From Stutzerimonas kunmingensis (GTDB lineage Bacteria > Pseudomonadota > Gammaproteobacteria > Pseudomonadales > Pseudomonadaceae): a stretch of 64,000 bases of DNA. The translations under genes were made by a program, and so were the position numbers. The notes beneath the pieces were generated by a model that did not search any database, had not been told where the DNA came from, and worked only from the letters and a program-made list of their open reading frames with translations. The stretch is from NCBI RefSeq assembly GCF_900114065.1, contig NZ_FORS01000002.1, forward strand, positions 558,001 to 622,000, given 5' to 3'. Of this stretch, positions 51,685 to 63,672 are shown in pieces. Each line of letters opens with the position of its first letter. The first letter of the stretch is position 1.

Positions 51685-51696
51685 GAAAGCGCTTTC
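51685..51696. promoter_or_regulatory. GAAAGCGCTTTC palindrome upstream of dctP
   Basis: This perfect 12-base dyad, with A after it, resembles operators of LacI/GalR-family regulators (centre GCGC, arms GAAA/TTTC). It lies 105 bases before the TRAP binding-protein gene and 30 bases after oprN. No LacI-type gene is in the window. Confidence 0.42.
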
Positions 51697-51720
51697 AGTC
51701 GTCACCTATCTTTGGCATAA

Positions 51721-52794
<1,074 letters not shown>

Positions 52795-52822
52795 CCCCCG
52801 AAAACGACGCCGCATAAAACGC

Positions 52823-52856
52823 AAAAGCCCCGCCGATCCGGCGGGGCTTTTTTTTG
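52823..52856. terminator. strong bidirectional terminator between dctP and opmB
   Basis: GCCCCGCCG (52827-52835) pairs with CGGCGGGGC (52839-52847) around a three-base loop, with AAAA before and eight T after. It ends dctP on the plus strand and can also end the mux operon on the minus strand. Confidence 0.93.
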
Positions 52857-52878
52857 GGTGCCGGCTTCGCGGCCGGAA

Positions 52879-54372
52879 TCAGGGCGCGTCCGGCAAAGTC
52901 GCAGCCGTCGGTGGCTGATCCAGCTGCTGACTATCCCAGCCACCGCCGAGCGCGGCGATCAGCAGCACACTGGCGGTCAGCCGATCGCCCAGCAGGGTCA
53001 GGTTGGTGCGCTCGTTGTTCAGCGCGGTGGTCTGCACCGTGGCAACGCTGAGGAAATCGACGGTGCCTGCCCGGTACTGGTTCTCGATCAGACGCAGAGA
53101 CTCCTGTGCCGCCTCCAGCGCCTCGCGCTGCACAACCGCCTCCTCTTCCAGCACCCGCAGCTGCACCAGGTAATCCTCCACCTCGCGGAAGCTATCGAGC
53201 ACGGTCTGCCGGTAAGTGGCCACGGTCTGGTCGTAACTGGCTTCGGCACGCTCCAGTTCGGCGCGCCGGCTGCCGAAGTCCAACAGTGTCAGCGCGAGTT
53301 GCGGGCCGAGCGACCAGAAACGGTTGGGCACACTGAACAGGTCGCTGAAGCTGCTGTTGCGGTAACCACCGCTCGCCGAAAGCGTCAGGTCCGGGTACCA
53401 GGCCGCTTCGGCAACGCCGATGTTGGCATTGGCCGCCATGACCTGGCGCTCGGCGGCGGCGATATCGGGGCGGCGCTCCAGCAGCTGTGACGGCACAGCC
53501 AGCGGCACGCCCGGCAGCGCCGGGATGTCCTCGCGCACCGCGATGTCCAGCTCCGAGGGCGCAACGCCGATGAGCACGGCGATCGCATGTTCCATCTGCG
53601 CCCGCTGCCAGCGCAGGTCGATGGCCTGGGCCTGGGTGCTCTTGAGTTGCGTCTGCGCCTGGGCGACGTCGGATTTCGGCACGATGCCGGCCCGATACTG
53701 GTTCTCGGTCAGGCGCAGCGAGCGTGCGTAAGCCGCGACGGTCTGGTCGAGCAGGCGTTGATGTTCGTCGATCACCCGCAGCTGCAGGTAGGCCTGCACC
53801 AGCTCGGCCTGCAGGCTCAGCCGCACTGCGGCCAAGTCTGCGGCGCTGGCCTGCATGCTGGCGCGGTTCGCTTCCAGATTGCGCCGCAGTCGGCCCCAGA
53901 TATCCGCCTCCCAGGACGCACTCAGGCCCGCTTCGTAGCTTTCGCTGACGCCACTGCCGAACGAGCCGCCGCTGGTGTCCGAGCTACCACTGCGCTGCGC
54001 CGAACGGGTCACGCCGGCGCTGCCGGAAAGGATCGGGAACAGCTGCGAGCGTGCACCACGTACCAGTGCCCGGGCCTGACGGAACTGCGCCTCGGCCGCG
54101 GCCAGGTTCTGATTGTCGACATTCAGCCGGGCGACCAGGGCATCCAACTCGGCATCGCCATAAAGTCGCCACCACTCGCCACGCTCCAGCACATCGGCCG
54201 GCGCCGCGGCTTTCCAGCCTTCGGCCTGTTTGAATTCGGTAGCCACGGGCAGCTCCGGACGTTGATAGTCCGGCCCCAGGGTACAGGCGCCCAACGACAG
54301 GGCCAGCACGACAGCTGCGAGGGGCCGCAGGGCATGCTTCAGCGATGAGGGGTTCAGCGACGACGGATTCAT
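52879..54372 (-). CDS. opmB: OpmB, outer-membrane efflux channel lipoprotein
   Basis: The 497-residue OprM-family lipoprotein has a signal with lipobox (LALSLGAC, Cys30), then TLGPDYQRPELP and two TolC-like repeats (LLERRPDIAAAERQVMAANANIGVAEAAWYPDLTLSASGGY). The first residues MNPSSLNPSSLK carry a small tandem duplication before the signal core. It overlaps the muxC stop by four bases and is the last gene of muxABC-opmB, as in P. aeruginosa. Confidence 0.93.
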   Translation of the reverse strand: MNPSSLNPSSLKHALRPLAAVVLALSLGACTLGPDYQRPELPVATEFKQAEGWKAAAPADVLERGEWWRLYGDAELDALVARLNVDNQNLAAAEAQFRQARALVRGARSQLFPILSGSAGVTRSAQRSGSSDTSGGSFGSGVSESYEAGLSASWEADIWGRLRRNLEANRASMQASAADLAAVRLSLQAELVQAYLQLRVIDEHQRLLDQTVAAYARSLRLTENQYRAGIVPKSDVAQAQTQLKSTQAQAIDLRWQRAQMEHAIAVLIGVAPSELDIAVREDIPALPGVPLAVPSQLLERRPDIAAAERQVMAANANIGVAEAAWYPDLTLSASGGYRNSSFSDLFSVPNRFWSLGPQLALTLLDFGSRRAELERAEASYDQTVATYRQTVLDSFREVEDYLVQLRVLEEEAVVQREALEAAQESLRLIENQYRAGTVDFLSVATVQTTALNNERTNLTLLGDRLTASVLLIAALGGGWDSQQLDQPPTAATLPDAP

Positions 54373-57300
54373 AGCGGGTTTTCCAGGGCGGCATCGGTGC
54401 GAACACCGCGCCAGCTGTTGAAACGATGACGCAGGCGGTCGAGGTACAGATAGACCACCGGCGTGGTGTAGAGGGTCAGGATCTGGCTCAGCAGCAGACC
54501 GCCGATGATGGTCAGACCCAACGGCTGGCGCATCTCGGCGCCCTCCGCGCCGCCGAGCAGCAGCGGCAGCGCGCCGAGAATGGCAGCCATGGTGGTCATC
54601 AGGATCGGCCGGAAACGCAGCAGGCAGGCGCGATGGATCGAATCGGCGGGCGACAGCCTGTCGTTGCGCTCGAACTGCAGGGCCAGGTCGATCATCAGGA
54701 TCGCGTTCTTCTTCACCACGCCGATCAGCAGGAACAGCCCGAGCAGCGAGATCAGGCTGAACTGGTCGCCGGTAAGGATGATCGCCAGCAGCGCGCCGAC
54801 CCCGGCCGATGGCAGTGTCGAGAGAATGGTCAGCGGATGGATGTAGCTTTCGTAGAGGATGCCCAGCACGATGTAGACCAGCAGCAAGGCGCCGAGAATC
54901 ATCAGTGGCTGGCCTTGCTGGGTGCTCTCGAAGGCGCTGCCGGTGCCGCCAAGGCGGCCCTGTACCTCACTCGGCATGCCGATGGCGGCGACGGCGCGCT
55001 CGATGGCCAGGGTCGCTTGATCGAGGCTGACGTCAGGCGCGAGGTCGAAATCGATGTTCTCCGCAGCAAACTGCCCGTCGTGGCTGACCCGATCCTCCTC
55101 CAGGCTGCGTTCGTAGCGGGCGAACGCGGCGAGCGGCACGCGCCGGCCATCCTCGGTGATGATGTGGATCTGCTCCAGTACCTCGGGGTACTGCGCGTAG
55201 CTGGGGTCGATCTCCATCACGACCTGGTACTGGTTGAGCGATTCATAGATGGTGGAAATCTGCCGCTGGCTGAAGGCGTTGTTGAGCAGCGTGGTCACCG
55301 TACTCATGTCGATGCCCAGACGCTTGGCCGCATCGCGATCGATCTTCAGGCTGATCTGCTGCGCGCCCTCGCCGTCATTGGCATCGATGCTGGTCAGTTC
55401 CGGCAGCGCCGACAGTGCCTGGGTGACCCGTGGCACCCAGGTACGCAGGTCGTTCAGGTCGCTCGCCAGCAGCGTGTAGGAATAGGCCGAACTGCTCTGC
55501 CGGCCACCGCCGAACTGCAGGTCCTGATCGGCCATGAGGAACATGCGCCCGCCAGGCACCTTGGGCTGGTTCTTGCGGATGCGCTCGATGACCTTCTGCG
55601 CCGAAATCTTCCGCTCGCTCAGCGGTTTGAGGCGCACGATCATGAAGGCGTTGTTGATGCCGCCCTGCCCGCCGATGAAGCCCGCCACGCTCTCCACCGC
55701 CGGATCCGCCAGCACCGCCTTGCGGAAGACTTCCATCTTCGGCTGCATGACCTGGAAGGACAGGCCGTCATCACCGCGGATAAAGCCGGTCAGCTGGCCG
55801 GTGTCCTGCTGCGGCAGGAAGGTCTTTGGCACCTGCACGTAGAGCACCACGTTCAGCGCGATGGTCGCCAGCAGGCTCAGCAGCGTGATGCGACGGTGCC
55901 GCAGTGCCCAGCTCAGCGACCGGTCGTAGTGACGCAGCAGCCACTGATGGGCGTGGTGGCTCCAGCGCTGCAGGCGCCCTTCCTGCGCGGGCTGATGCGG
56001 TTTGAGCCAGCGCGCGCAGAGCATCGGTGTCAGCGTCAGCGAAACCAGCAGGGAGACCAGGATCGCCGCCGCCAGGGTGATGGAAAACTCGCGGAACAGC
56101 CGCTCGACGATGCCGCCCATGTAGAGGATGGAGACGAATACCACCACCAGTGAGAGGTTCATCGACAGCAACGTGAAACCGACTTCGCGGGTGCCGACGT
56201 AGGCGGCCTTCAACGGCGGCATGCCGTCGTCGATATGCCGGGCGATGTTCTCCAGCACCACGATGGCATCGTCCACCACCAGGCCCGCGGCCAGGATCAG
56301 CGCCATCAGCGAGAGGATATTCAGCGAGAAGCCGAACAGGTACATCACGGCAAAGGTACCGACCAGCGACACCGGCACCGCCAGCGCCGGGATCAATGCA
56401 GTACGCAGGCTGCCGAGGAACAGGAACACCAGCACGATGACCAGTGCCACCGCGATCAGCAGCGTGCGTTCGGCCTCGTGCAGCGTGGCGCGGATCACCG
56501 GCGAGCGGTCCATGGCGATGTTCAGATCGACGCTGCCGGGCATGATCGCCTGCAGCGCCGGCAGTTCGCGGCGGATGCCCTCGATGGTTTCGATGATGTT
56601 GGCGCCGGCCTGGCGATTGACGATCAGCAGCACGGCCTGCTCGTTGTTGAAGAAGCCGCTGTTGTAGCGGTCCTCCACCGAATCGCGCACCTTTGCGACA
56701 TCGCCCAGGCGCAGCGCCGCACCGTCCTGGTAGCGGATGATCAGCGGTGAGTAGTCGGCCGCCTCGTGCAGCTGATCGTTGGCGCGAACCTGCCAGTGGC
56801 GGTCCGCGTCCTCGACCATGCCCTTGGGTCGGCGCACGTTGCCGTTGGCGATGGTCTGGCGCACTTCGTCCAGCGACACGCCGTACTGCTCCAGCTGCTG
56901 CGGCTGCAGCTCGATGCGCACGGCGGGCAGCGAGCTGCCGCCGACCTGGATTTCGCCGACGCCGGACACCTGCGACAGCTTCTGCGCCAGGATGGTCGAG
57001 CCGATGTCGTACAGCTCGGCCTTGTCCAGCACGTCCGAGGTCAGCGAGAGCACCATGATCGGTGCCTGGGACGGATTGATCTTGCGGTAGGTGGGCATGC
57101 TGCGCATGCCGCTAGGCAGCAGGTTGCGCGCGGCGTTGATGGCCGCCTGCACGTCGCGGGCGGCGCCATTGATCTCGCGGTCCAGGTCGAACTGGATGAT
57201 GATCCGCGTCGAGCCCTGGCTGCTGCGGCTGGTCATCTGGCTGACCCCGGCGATGCTGCCCAGCGAGCGCTCCAGCGGCGTGGCCACGCTGGAGGCCATG

Positions 57301-57473
57301 ATCTCCGGGCTGGCGCCGGGCAGGCTGGCCTGCACGGTGATTACCGGGAAATCCATGTTCGGCAGCGGCGATACCGGCAGCAGGCCGAAGCTGACACCAC
57401 CCAGCAACAGGATCGCCAGACTGAGCAACATGGTTGCCACGGGACGGGCGATAAAGGGTGCGGAAAGGTTCAT
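54369..57473 (-). CDS. muxC: MuxC, RND efflux transporter (MdtC-like)
   Basis: The 1034-residue HAE1-family pump begins MNLSAPFIARPVATMLLSLAILLLGGVSFGLLPVSPLPNMDFPVITVQASLPGASPE, as in MdtC/MuxC. The relay motif GLVVDDAIVVLENIARH is intact, and GVVKKNAILMIDLALQ lies in the tenth helix. MdtBC-type pumps work as a hetero-trimer of two related RND proteins. It is separated from muxB by 28 bases. Confidence 0.95.
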   Translation of the reverse strand: MNLSAPFIARPVATMLLSLAILLLGGVSFGLLPVSPLPNMDFPVITVQASLPGASPEIMASSVATPLERSLGSIAGVSQMTSRSSQGSTRIIIQFDLDREINGAARDVQAAINAARNLLPSGMRSMPTYRKINPSQAPIMVLSLTSDVLDKAELYDIGSTILAQKLSQVSGVGEIQVGGSSLPAVRIELQPQQLEQYGVSLDEVRQTIANGNVRRPKGMVEDADRHWQVRANDQLHEAADYSPLIIRYQDGAALRLGDVAKVRDSVEDRYNSGFFNNEQAVLLIVNRQAGANIIETIEGIRRELPALQAIMPGSVDLNIAMDRSPVIRATLHEAERTLLIAVALVIVLVFLFLGSLRTALIPALAVPVSLVGTFAVMYLFGFSLNILSLMALILAAGLVVDDAIVVLENIARHIDDGMPPLKAAYVGTREVGFTLLSMNLSLVVVFVSILYMGGIVERLFREFSITLAAAILVSLLVSLTLTPMLCARWLKPHQPAQEGRLQRWSHHAHQWLLRHYDRSLSWALRHRRITLLSLLATIALNVVLYVQVPKTFLPQQDTGQLTGFIRGDDGLSFQVMQPKMEVFRKAVLADPAVESVAGFIGGQGGINNAFMIVRLKPLSERKISAQKVIERIRKNQPKVPGGRMFLMADQDLQFGGGRQSSSAYSYTLLASDLNDLRTWVPRVTQALSALPELTSIDANDGEGAQQISLKIDRDAAKRLGIDMSTVTTLLNNAFSQRQISTIYESLNQYQVVMEIDPSYAQYPEVLEQIHIITEDGRRVPLAAFARYERSLEEDRVSHDGQFAAENIDFDLAPDVSLDQATLAIERAVAAIGMPSEVQGRLGGTGSAFESTQQGQPLMILGALLLVYIVLGILYESYIHPLTILSTLPSAGVGALLAIILTGDQFSLISLLGLFLLIGVVKKNAILMIDLALQFERNDRLSPADSIHRACLLRFRPILMTTMAAILGALPLLLGGAEGAEMRQPLGLTIIGGLLLSQILTLYTTPVVYLYLDRLRHRFNSWRGVRTDAALENPL

Positions 57474-57501
57474 ACCCGCCCCCGCGCGATCTGAGTCCGG
57501 C

Positions 57502-60500
57502 TCACGCTTGAGCCTCCGCCAGCGGCTCGCGGCGACGCCCGAAGCGCTGGCCGAGGCGGTCGAAGAACAGGTAGATCACCGGTGTGGTGAACAGCGTCAG
57601 CAGCTGGCTGAGCAGCAGACCGCCGACCAGCACCAGGCCGAGCGGCTGGCGCAACTCGGCACCGGAGCCGGATGCCAGCATCAGTGGAATCGCACCGAAC
57701 AGCGCCGCCAGCGTGGTCATCAGGATCGGCCGGAAACGCAGCAGCGCCGCGCGATAGATCGCGTCCTGCGGACTCATGCCCTGCTGCCGTTCGGCCTCCA
57801 GGGCGAAGTCGATCATCATGATCGCGTTCTTCTTGACGATGCCGATCAGGAGGATGATGCCGATGATCGCGATCAGGCCGAGGTCGTTACCGGTCAGTAA
57901 CAAGGCTAGCAAGGCGCCGACCGCCGCCGAGGGCAGCGTGGAGAGGATGGTGATCGGGTGGATATAGCTCTCGTAGAGCACGCCGAGCACGATGTACATG
58001 GTCACCACCGCGGCGAGGATCAGCAGCAGCGTGCTCGACAGCGAGGCGCGGAATGCCTCGGCCGCACCCTGGAAGCGCGTCTGGATACCGGCCGGCAGGC
58101 CGATCTCCTGCTCCACCGCTTCGATCACTTCCACCGCCTTGCCGAGCGACACGCCGCTGGCCAGGTTGAACGACAGGGTCACCGCCGGGAACTGGCCGAT
58201 ATGGTTGATCAGCAAGGGCGCGTTGCGTTGCTCCAGCGTCGCCAGGCTGGACAGCCGCACCGGCGTGCCACCTTCGCTCTGCACGAATAGTTGCTCCAGC
58301 GCCTGCGGGCCGATGCGGTTGCCCGCCTCTGCCTCCAGCACCACGCGGTACTGGCTGGCCTGGGTGAAGATGGTGGAAATCTGCCGTTGGCCGAAGGCGT
58401 CGTACAGCGCATCGGTGATATCCGCGACCTGGATGCCCAGGCGCGCCGCGGCATCACGGTCGATGTCCAGATAGATCTGCAGGCCGTTGCTCTGCAAGTC
58501 GCTGGCCACATCGGTCAGCTCCGGTCGTTCGCGCAGCGCCTCGACCAGCCGCGGCGTCCACTCCTGCAACAGCTCGCCGTCTGGCGTCTCGAGGCTGAAC
58601 TGGAATTGCGTGCGACTGATCCGGTCCTCGATGGACAGATCCTGCACCGGCTGCAGGTACAGCTCGATACCTGGCACCTTGGCCAGCTCCGGTCGCAGCC
58701 GGTCGATGATCTGGCTGGCAGTCAGGTCTCGCTCGCCGTGGGGCTTGAGATTGATCAGCAGGCGGCCGCTGTTGAGCGTGACGTTGTCGCCATCCACGCC
58801 GATGTAGGACGACAGGCTGTCCACCGCCGGATCGGCAAGAATCACCCGCGCCAGTGCCTGCTGACGCTCGCTCATGGCGCGGAAGGAGATCGACTGCGGT
58901 GCCTCGCTGATGCCCTGGATCACGCCGGTGTCCTGCACCGGGAAGAATCCCTTGGGCACGGCGAGATAGAGCACGACGGTAAGGCCAAGCGTCGCAACCG
59001 CGACCAGAAGGGTCAGCGTCTGGTGGCGCAATACCCAGGTCAGCCAGCGCGAGTAACCGCCGATCAGGCGCTCGACCCAGTCAGGCTTGGCCTCGACGGC
59101 CGTCTGCGGCTTGAGCAGCTTGGCGCACATCATCGGCGTCAGCGTCAGCGACACCACCAGCGAGATCAGAATCGCCACCGCCAGGGTGATGGCGAACTCG
59201 CGGAACAGCCGGCCGACCACGTCCTGCATGAACAGCAGCGGAATCAGCACGGCGATCAACGAGAAAGTCAGCGAGATGAGGGTGAAACCGATCTGTTTCG
59301 CGCCCTTCAGCGCGGCGTTGAGCGGTGTCTCGCCCTCCTCCAGATGCCGCGCGATGTTCTCCAGCATGACGATTGCATCGTCCACCACGAAGCCGGTGGC
59401 TATCGTCAGCGCCATCAAGGTCAGGTTGTTCAGGGAGAAACCGCAGACGTACATCACCGCGAAGGTGCCGACCAGTGACAGCGGCACGGCAATTGACGGG
59501 ATCACCGTGGCCGAAAGCTTCTTGAGAAAGACAAAGGTGACCATCACCACCAGGAAGGTGGCGAGCATCAGCTCGTGCTGCACATCGGTGACGGCGGCGC
59601 GGATGGTCTGGGTACGGTCGGTGAGCACCACCACATCCAGGCCGGCCGGCATGCTGGCCGTCACTTCCGGCAGCAGCGCCTGGATGCGTTCGACCACGTC
59701 GATGACATTGGCACCGGGCTGGCGCTGGACGTTGAGCAGCACCGCCTGGCTGTCGTTGGCCCAGGCCGCGAGGCGCTCGTTCTCGGCGCCGTCGATGATG
59801 TCGGCGACATCCTTAAGCCGCAGCGCGGCGCCATCCTCGTAGGTGAGGATCAGCTCGGCATATTCCTCAGGCGTCTTCAGCTGGTCGTTGGCGTCGAGCA
59901 TCGACACCCGGGTCGGGCCGTCGAAGTTGCCTTTGGGCTGGTTGACGTTGGAGCTGGTGATCAGCGAGCGCACGTCGGCCAGCGAAAGGCCGTACGCGGC
60001 AAGTGCTTCCGGGTTGGTGCGGATACGCACCGCCGGCCGCTGGCCACCGGCGATACTGACCATGCCGACGCCGTTGATCTGCGCCAGTTTCTGCGCCATG
60101 CGCGTGTCGACCAGATCATGCAGTTTGGGCAGCGGCAGCGATTCGGACGTCACGGCCAGGGTCAGCACCGGCGTGTCGGCCGGGTTGACCTTGTTGTACA
60201 CCGGCGGCGCCGGCAGATCGTTGGGCAGCAGGTTGTTCGCCGCGTTGATCGCGGCCTGCACTTCCTGCTCGGCCACATCCAGCGCCACATCCAGCGAGAA
60301 ACGCAGGGTAATCACCGAGGCGCCGCCGGAACTGGTGGATGACAGCTGCTCGAGCCCCGGCATCTGCCCGAACTGGCGCTCCAGCGGTGCGGTAACGGCG
60401 CTGGTCATGACTTCGGGGCTGGCCCCGGGATACAGCGTCATCACACGGATCGTCGGGTAGTCCACCTGTGGCAATGCCGCCACTGGCAACAGCTTGTAGG

Positions 60501-60582
60501 CGATCAGTCCTGCCAGCAGGATTGCGATCATGCTCAGCGTGGTCGCAACCGGTCGCAGGATGAACAACCGCGAGATGTTCAT
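57502..60582 (-). CDS. muxB: MuxB, RND efflux transporter (MdtB-like)
   Basis: The 1026-residue pump begins [47 protein letters not shown], as in MdtB/MuxB. It has [22 protein letters not shown] with the Asp pair and [16 protein letters not shown] in helix ten. It pairs with MuxC. In P. aeruginosa the system exports aztreonam, novobiocin, macrolides and tetracycline when overproduced. It overlaps muxA by four bases. Confidence 0.95.
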   Translation of the reverse strand: MNISRLFILRPVATTLSMIAILLAGLIAYKLLPVAALPQVDYPTIRVMTLYPGASPEVMTSAVTAPLERQFGQMPGLEQLSSTSSGGASVITLRFSLDVALDVAEQEVQAAINAANNLLPNDLPAPPVYNKVNPADTPVLTLAVTSESLPLPKLHDLVDTRMAQKLAQINGVGMVSIAGGQRPAVRIRTNPEALAAYGLSLADVRSLITSSNVNQPKGNFDGPTRVSMLDANDQLKTPEEYAELILTYEDGAALRLKDVADIIDGAENERLAAWANDSQAVLLNVQRQPGANVIDVVERIQALLPEVTASMPAGLDVVVLTDRTQTIRAAVTDVQHELMLATFLVVMVTFVFLKKLSATVIPSIAVPLSLVGTFAVMYVCGFSLNNLTLMALTIATGFVVDDAIVMLENIARHLEEGETPLNAALKGAKQIGFTLISLTFSLIAVLIPLLFMQDVVGRLFREFAITLAVAILISLVVSLTLTPMMCAKLLKPQTAVEAKPDWVERLIGGYSRWLTWVLRHQTLTLLVAVATLGLTVVLYLAVPKGFFPVQDTGVIQGISEAPQSISFRAMSERQQALARVILADPAVDSLSSYIGVDGDNVTLNSGRLLINLKPHGERDLTASQIIDRLRPELAKVPGIELYLQPVQDLSIEDRISRTQFQFSLETPDGELLQEWTPRLVEALRERPELTDVASDLQSNGLQIYLDIDRDAAARLGIQVADITDALYDAFGQRQISTIFTQASQYRVVLEAEAGNRIGPQALEQLFVQSEGGTPVRLSSLATLEQRNAPLLINHIGQFPAVTLSFNLASGVSLGKAVEVIEAVEQEIGLPAGIQTRFQGAAEAFRASLSSTLLLILAAVVTMYIVLGVLYESYIHPITILSTLPSAAVGALLALLLTGNDLGLIAIIGIILLIGIVKKNAIMMIDFALEAERQQGMSPQDAIYRAALLRFRPILMTTLAALFGAIPLMLASGSGAELRQPLGLVLVGGLLLSQLLTLFTTPVIYLFFDRLGQRFGRRREPLAEAQA

Positions 60583-61820
60583 CGCTCTTCGCGCTCCGCA
60601 GCCTCACCGCCCGCGAGCACCGGATTTTCCGCTGCCTGCTCGGCCATGCGCTGGCTGCCGACAACCTCCACTTCAGCTCCATCGCGCAGTCGGTCGGTGC
60701 CTTCCATCACCACCCGCTCGCCCACCTTCAAGCCCTCGAGCACCACCGTGGTCGCGCCGTTGGTAGGCCCGGCCTGCAACGTCCGCAGTTCAACCTTGTT
60801 GTCGTCGCCGACGACATAGGCGAAGGTGCCACGCGAGCCGAACTGCAGCGCCGCAGACGGAATCAACACGGCGTCACGCAGGGTCTCCACCCGCAGGCGC
60901 ACGTTGACGAACTGGTTGGGGATCAGCAGCTCCGCTTCATTGTCGAAACGCGCCTTCAGGCGCAGCGTGCCGGTAGTCGCATCAATCTGGTTATCGATGC
61001 TCTCCAGCACGCCCTCGCCAAACTGGATCTTTTCACCGCGATCCCAGATCTGCACTGCAAGCTCATCGCCCTGGCGATAGCGCGTCAGCACCGGCAGCAA
61101 CTCGCCTTCGGGCAGGGTGAAGCTGATGGACATCGGCTGAGTCTGGGTGATCACCACCAGCGGCGTGGTGTCGTTGGCAGCGACCAGATTGCCCACATCG
61201 AGCTGGCGCAGGCCGACCCGACCATCGATGGGCGAGCGAATCTGGGTGAACTCGAGATTCAGGCGCGCCTCGTTGACCGACGCCTGATTGGCGGCCAGCG
61301 TGCCCTGGTACTGGCTGACCAGCGCTTCCTGGGTATCCAGGGTCTGCTTGGCGATGCTGTCATCGGCGTAGAGACCGCGATAACGCTCGAAATCCACCTG
61401 CGCGTTCTTCAGCTGCGCGCGGTTCTGCTGCAGGGTGCCCTCCGCCTGCTGCAGCGCGACCTTGTATGGGCGAGGGTCGATCACCGCCAGCAGATCGCCC
61501 TTCTTGACACGCTGCCCCTCCTCGAAACGCAGCTCGACCAGCTCGCCACCGACCCGGCTGCGCAGATTGACGGTATTCAACGGCGTCACGCTGCCGAGCG
61601 CCTTGTTGAAGACCTCGAATTGACCCTGCTCCACCTTGGCCACGCGCACGGGCACTGGCCCGCCAAACGCGCCGAAGCCCGGCCGCCCGCCCGGCCGCTG
61701 AGGGGTTTCCTGAGGTGCAGGCCACAGCCACCAGACCAGCAGCCCGATGGCAGCTACGGCGAGGATGATGAGCAGCCAACGAAGGCTGGAACGCGCGGAA
61801 GAAGGATGAGCCACGGTCAT
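60579..61820 (-). CDS. muxA: MuxA, RND efflux periplasmic adaptor (MdtA-like)
   Basis: The 413-residue adaptor is anchored by an N-terminal helix ([22 protein letters not shown], not a lipoprotein), then a Gly/Pro stretch and the adaptor domains ([99 protein letters not shown]). I chose the ATG at 61820 for the usual start; the ribosome site is poor and a TTG at 61877 is an alternative. First gene of muxABC-opmB. Confidence 0.93.
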   Translation of the reverse strand: MTVAHPSSARSSLRWLLIILAVAAIGLLVWWLWPAPQETPQRPGGRPGFGAFGGPVPVRVAKVEQGQFEVFNKALGSVTPLNTVNLRSRVGGELVELRFEEGQRVKKGDLLAVIDPRPYKVALQQAEGTLQQNRAQLKNAQVDFERYRGLYADDSIAKQTLDTQEALVSQYQGTLAANQASVNEARLNLEFTQIRSPIDGRVGLRQLDVGNLVAANDTTPLVVITQTQPMSISFTLPEGELLPVLTRYRQGDELAVQIWDRGEKIQFGEGVLESIDNQIDATTGTLRLKARFDNEAELLIPNQFVNVRLRVETLRDAVLIPSAALQFGSRGTFAYVVGDDNKVELRTLQAGPTNGATTVVLEGLKVGERVVMEGTDRLRDGAEVEVVGSQRMAEQAAENPVLAGGEAAEREER

Positions 61821-62102
61821 GAACGGGGTTCGCTTGAAAAGGAGCGTGAACCATAAGCAGTCGCGAACCGCTCGCAAAGTGCCTTTACGGCATTTTTACG
61901 TATCGGCATGTATGAAGAGCCCCCAGACAGGCCGGTGTGCGTCGGAACCATGTGCCGGGTCTTAAGTCTATTTAGCGTTCTTCTCGGGCACCGAGCTGCG
62001 AGGGGAAGAGCTGTAAGCAGGCCGTGTGGTCTGCCAGCACGTCGAATCGGACATTGTCGTGTCGCTAACGGGCCATCATCGATGGCCAGCAAGGATCAAG
62101 GA

Positions 62103-63569
62103 ATGAATGTATCGCTGGTCATTCTGGCGTTGACCGTCGCCAGTTTTCTTCTCGGGTTTCTTCGCGATCTGTTCATCGCCCGCTCCTTCGGCCTCAGCTG
62201 GGAAGCGGACCTCATCTTCGTCGCTCTGATCCTGCCGCTGTTCTTCGAGAACTTCCTCGGCCTCGCCTTGCGCGACGCCATGATCCCTTACCTGCAGAAG
62301 CTGCGCAGCCAGTCGCAATCGCTGTTCGAGGCGGTCGCGCGCTGGCTTTACTGGCGCATCATGCTGCTCGGTGGCGCGGCCTGCCTGTTGATACTGCTGA
62401 CCAGCTACTGGGTGCTGAACGCCCTGGCACCGGGCTGGACACCGGAACAGGTCGCCAACGGACAACTGGTCTTCTGCGTCGGCGCGCTGCTGATCGGCGT
62501 ACAGGCCGCGCTGTACTGCCAGGGCGCGTTGCTCAACATGGACAACGTGTTCGTCATGCCGATGACACGAACCCTGCTGCTCAATGCCGGGGCCATCATC
62601 GGGATTCTGCTGTTCGAACCCAGCGGCATGGTGATCTTTCTCGGCATGCTTTTGCCGCAGTTGGCCCTGATCGTCGTGCAGCACCGCCGTATTCATTACC
62701 TGCGGGGAGAGGCGCAACCGCTGGAAAAAGGTCACGGCAGTCAGTTCGGCCTGGCATTCGCCCCGGTACTGATGGCCGCTGGCGCTCAGCAGGCGTGCAT
62801 TTTGGCCGAGCGAATGTTCGCCTCGTTCCTTGAGGAAGGCAGCATCACCATGCTGTCGTTCGCCTTCCGCATCGTCACCATCCCGCTGACGCTGTACGCG
62901 ATGTCCGTGCTTTCCGTGCTCTTTCCGCAGTTCTCCTCCAGCTGGAACGAGCAGGATCACAGCGCTCATGCCGCGGTGATTCGCAAGGGGCTGCTGGCGA
63001 CGTTGCTGTTCCTCGTGCCGGCCACCGTCGTGCTTTGCTCCTTCCCGGAAGCGGTGGTCGCGGTACTGCTCGAGCGCGGCGAGTTCGGCGCCACGCAAAC
63101 CCAGGCAACCGCCTCGCTGATGGTCATCTACGCGCTTGGTCTGCCGTCGATGGGGCTCGCCCTGCTCTGGGGCCGCGCCCTGCTCGCCCAGCACCAGGTT
63201 CGCCTGTTTCTGGTAATCACGCTGATCAGCTCGGCCATGACCATCGCCCTGGATGCCGCGCTTTACAAGCACTATGGCGCCGCAGGCCTGGCACTGGCCT
63301 TCTCCAGCGGTGTCACGCTGCAGACGCTGTTCATGGGGTTGTTCGTCTATCGCGCCTCGCCCAAGGGCGCCGGTGTGGCTGTGCTCGCGCGCTGGGCCGC
63401 GACAGCAGCGGTACTGGGCGCCGCGCTGCACTTCGTGCCCCAGCCACAAGGCTTTATCGAACTCTGCGCCTATATCGGCCTGGTGCTGATCGGTTTCGCC
63501 GCCGGCGTTACCTTGCTCGGCGAGCGCGACCTGTTCAAGCCACGCTACTGGTCCATGCGCAAGGCCTGA
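62103..63569 (+). CDS. MurJ/MviN-like lipid-linked glycan flippase
   Basis: The 488-residue protein has about 14 membrane helices and MOP-superfamily MurJ features (VSLVILALTVASFLLGFLRDLFIARSFGLSWEADLIFVALILPLFFENFLG; AFAPVLMAAGAQQACILAERMFASFLEEGSITMLSFAFRIVTIPLTLYAMSVLSVLFPQFS). It probably flips an undecaprenyl-linked saccharide. I chose the ATG at 62103 because the membrane domain begins there; the open frame upstream to 61908 is non-coding in character. The essential MurJ is normally in the rpsT-ribF region, so this copy is likelier to serve an exopolysaccharide cluster, of which nothing else is in the window. Confidence 0.83.
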   Translation: MNVSLVILALTVASFLLGFLRDLFIARSFGLSWEADLIFVALILPLFFENFLGLALRDAMIPYLQKLRSQSQSLFEAVARWLYWRIMLLGGAACLLILLTSYWVLNALAPGWTPEQVANGQLVFCVGALLIGVQAALYCQGALLNMDNVFVMPMTRTLLLNAGAIIGILLFEPSGMVIFLGMLLPQLALIVVQHRRIHYLRGEAQPLEKGHGSQFGLAFAPVLMAAGAQQACILAERMFASFLEEGSITMLSFAFRIVTIPLTLYAMSVLSVLFPQFSSSWNEQDHSAHAAVIRKGLLATLLFLVPATVVLCSFPEAVVAVLLERGEFGATQTQATASLMVIYALGLPSMGLALLWGRALLAQHQVRLFLVITLISSAMTIALDAALYKHYGAAGLALAFSSGVTLQTLFMGLFVYRASPKGAGVAVLARWAATAAVLGAALHFVPQPQGFIELCAYIGLVLIGFAAGVTLLGERDLFKPRYWSMRKA

Positions 63570-63625
63570 CGGCAACGCGGCGGTCCTGCATCGCCGCTCT
63601 TTCGATCATCACCGACAACAGAAAC

Positions 63626-63659
63626 AAAAAGGCCGCTGACGTCAGACAGCGGCCTTTTT
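63626..63659. terminator. bidirectional terminator after the flippase gene
   Basis: GGCCGCTG (63631-63638) pairs with CAGCGGCC (63647-63654), flanked by AAAAA and TTTTT. It serves the flippase gene and the converging SAF-domain gene. Confidence 0.92.
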
Positions 63660-63672
63660 GTTTGAGCGTCGT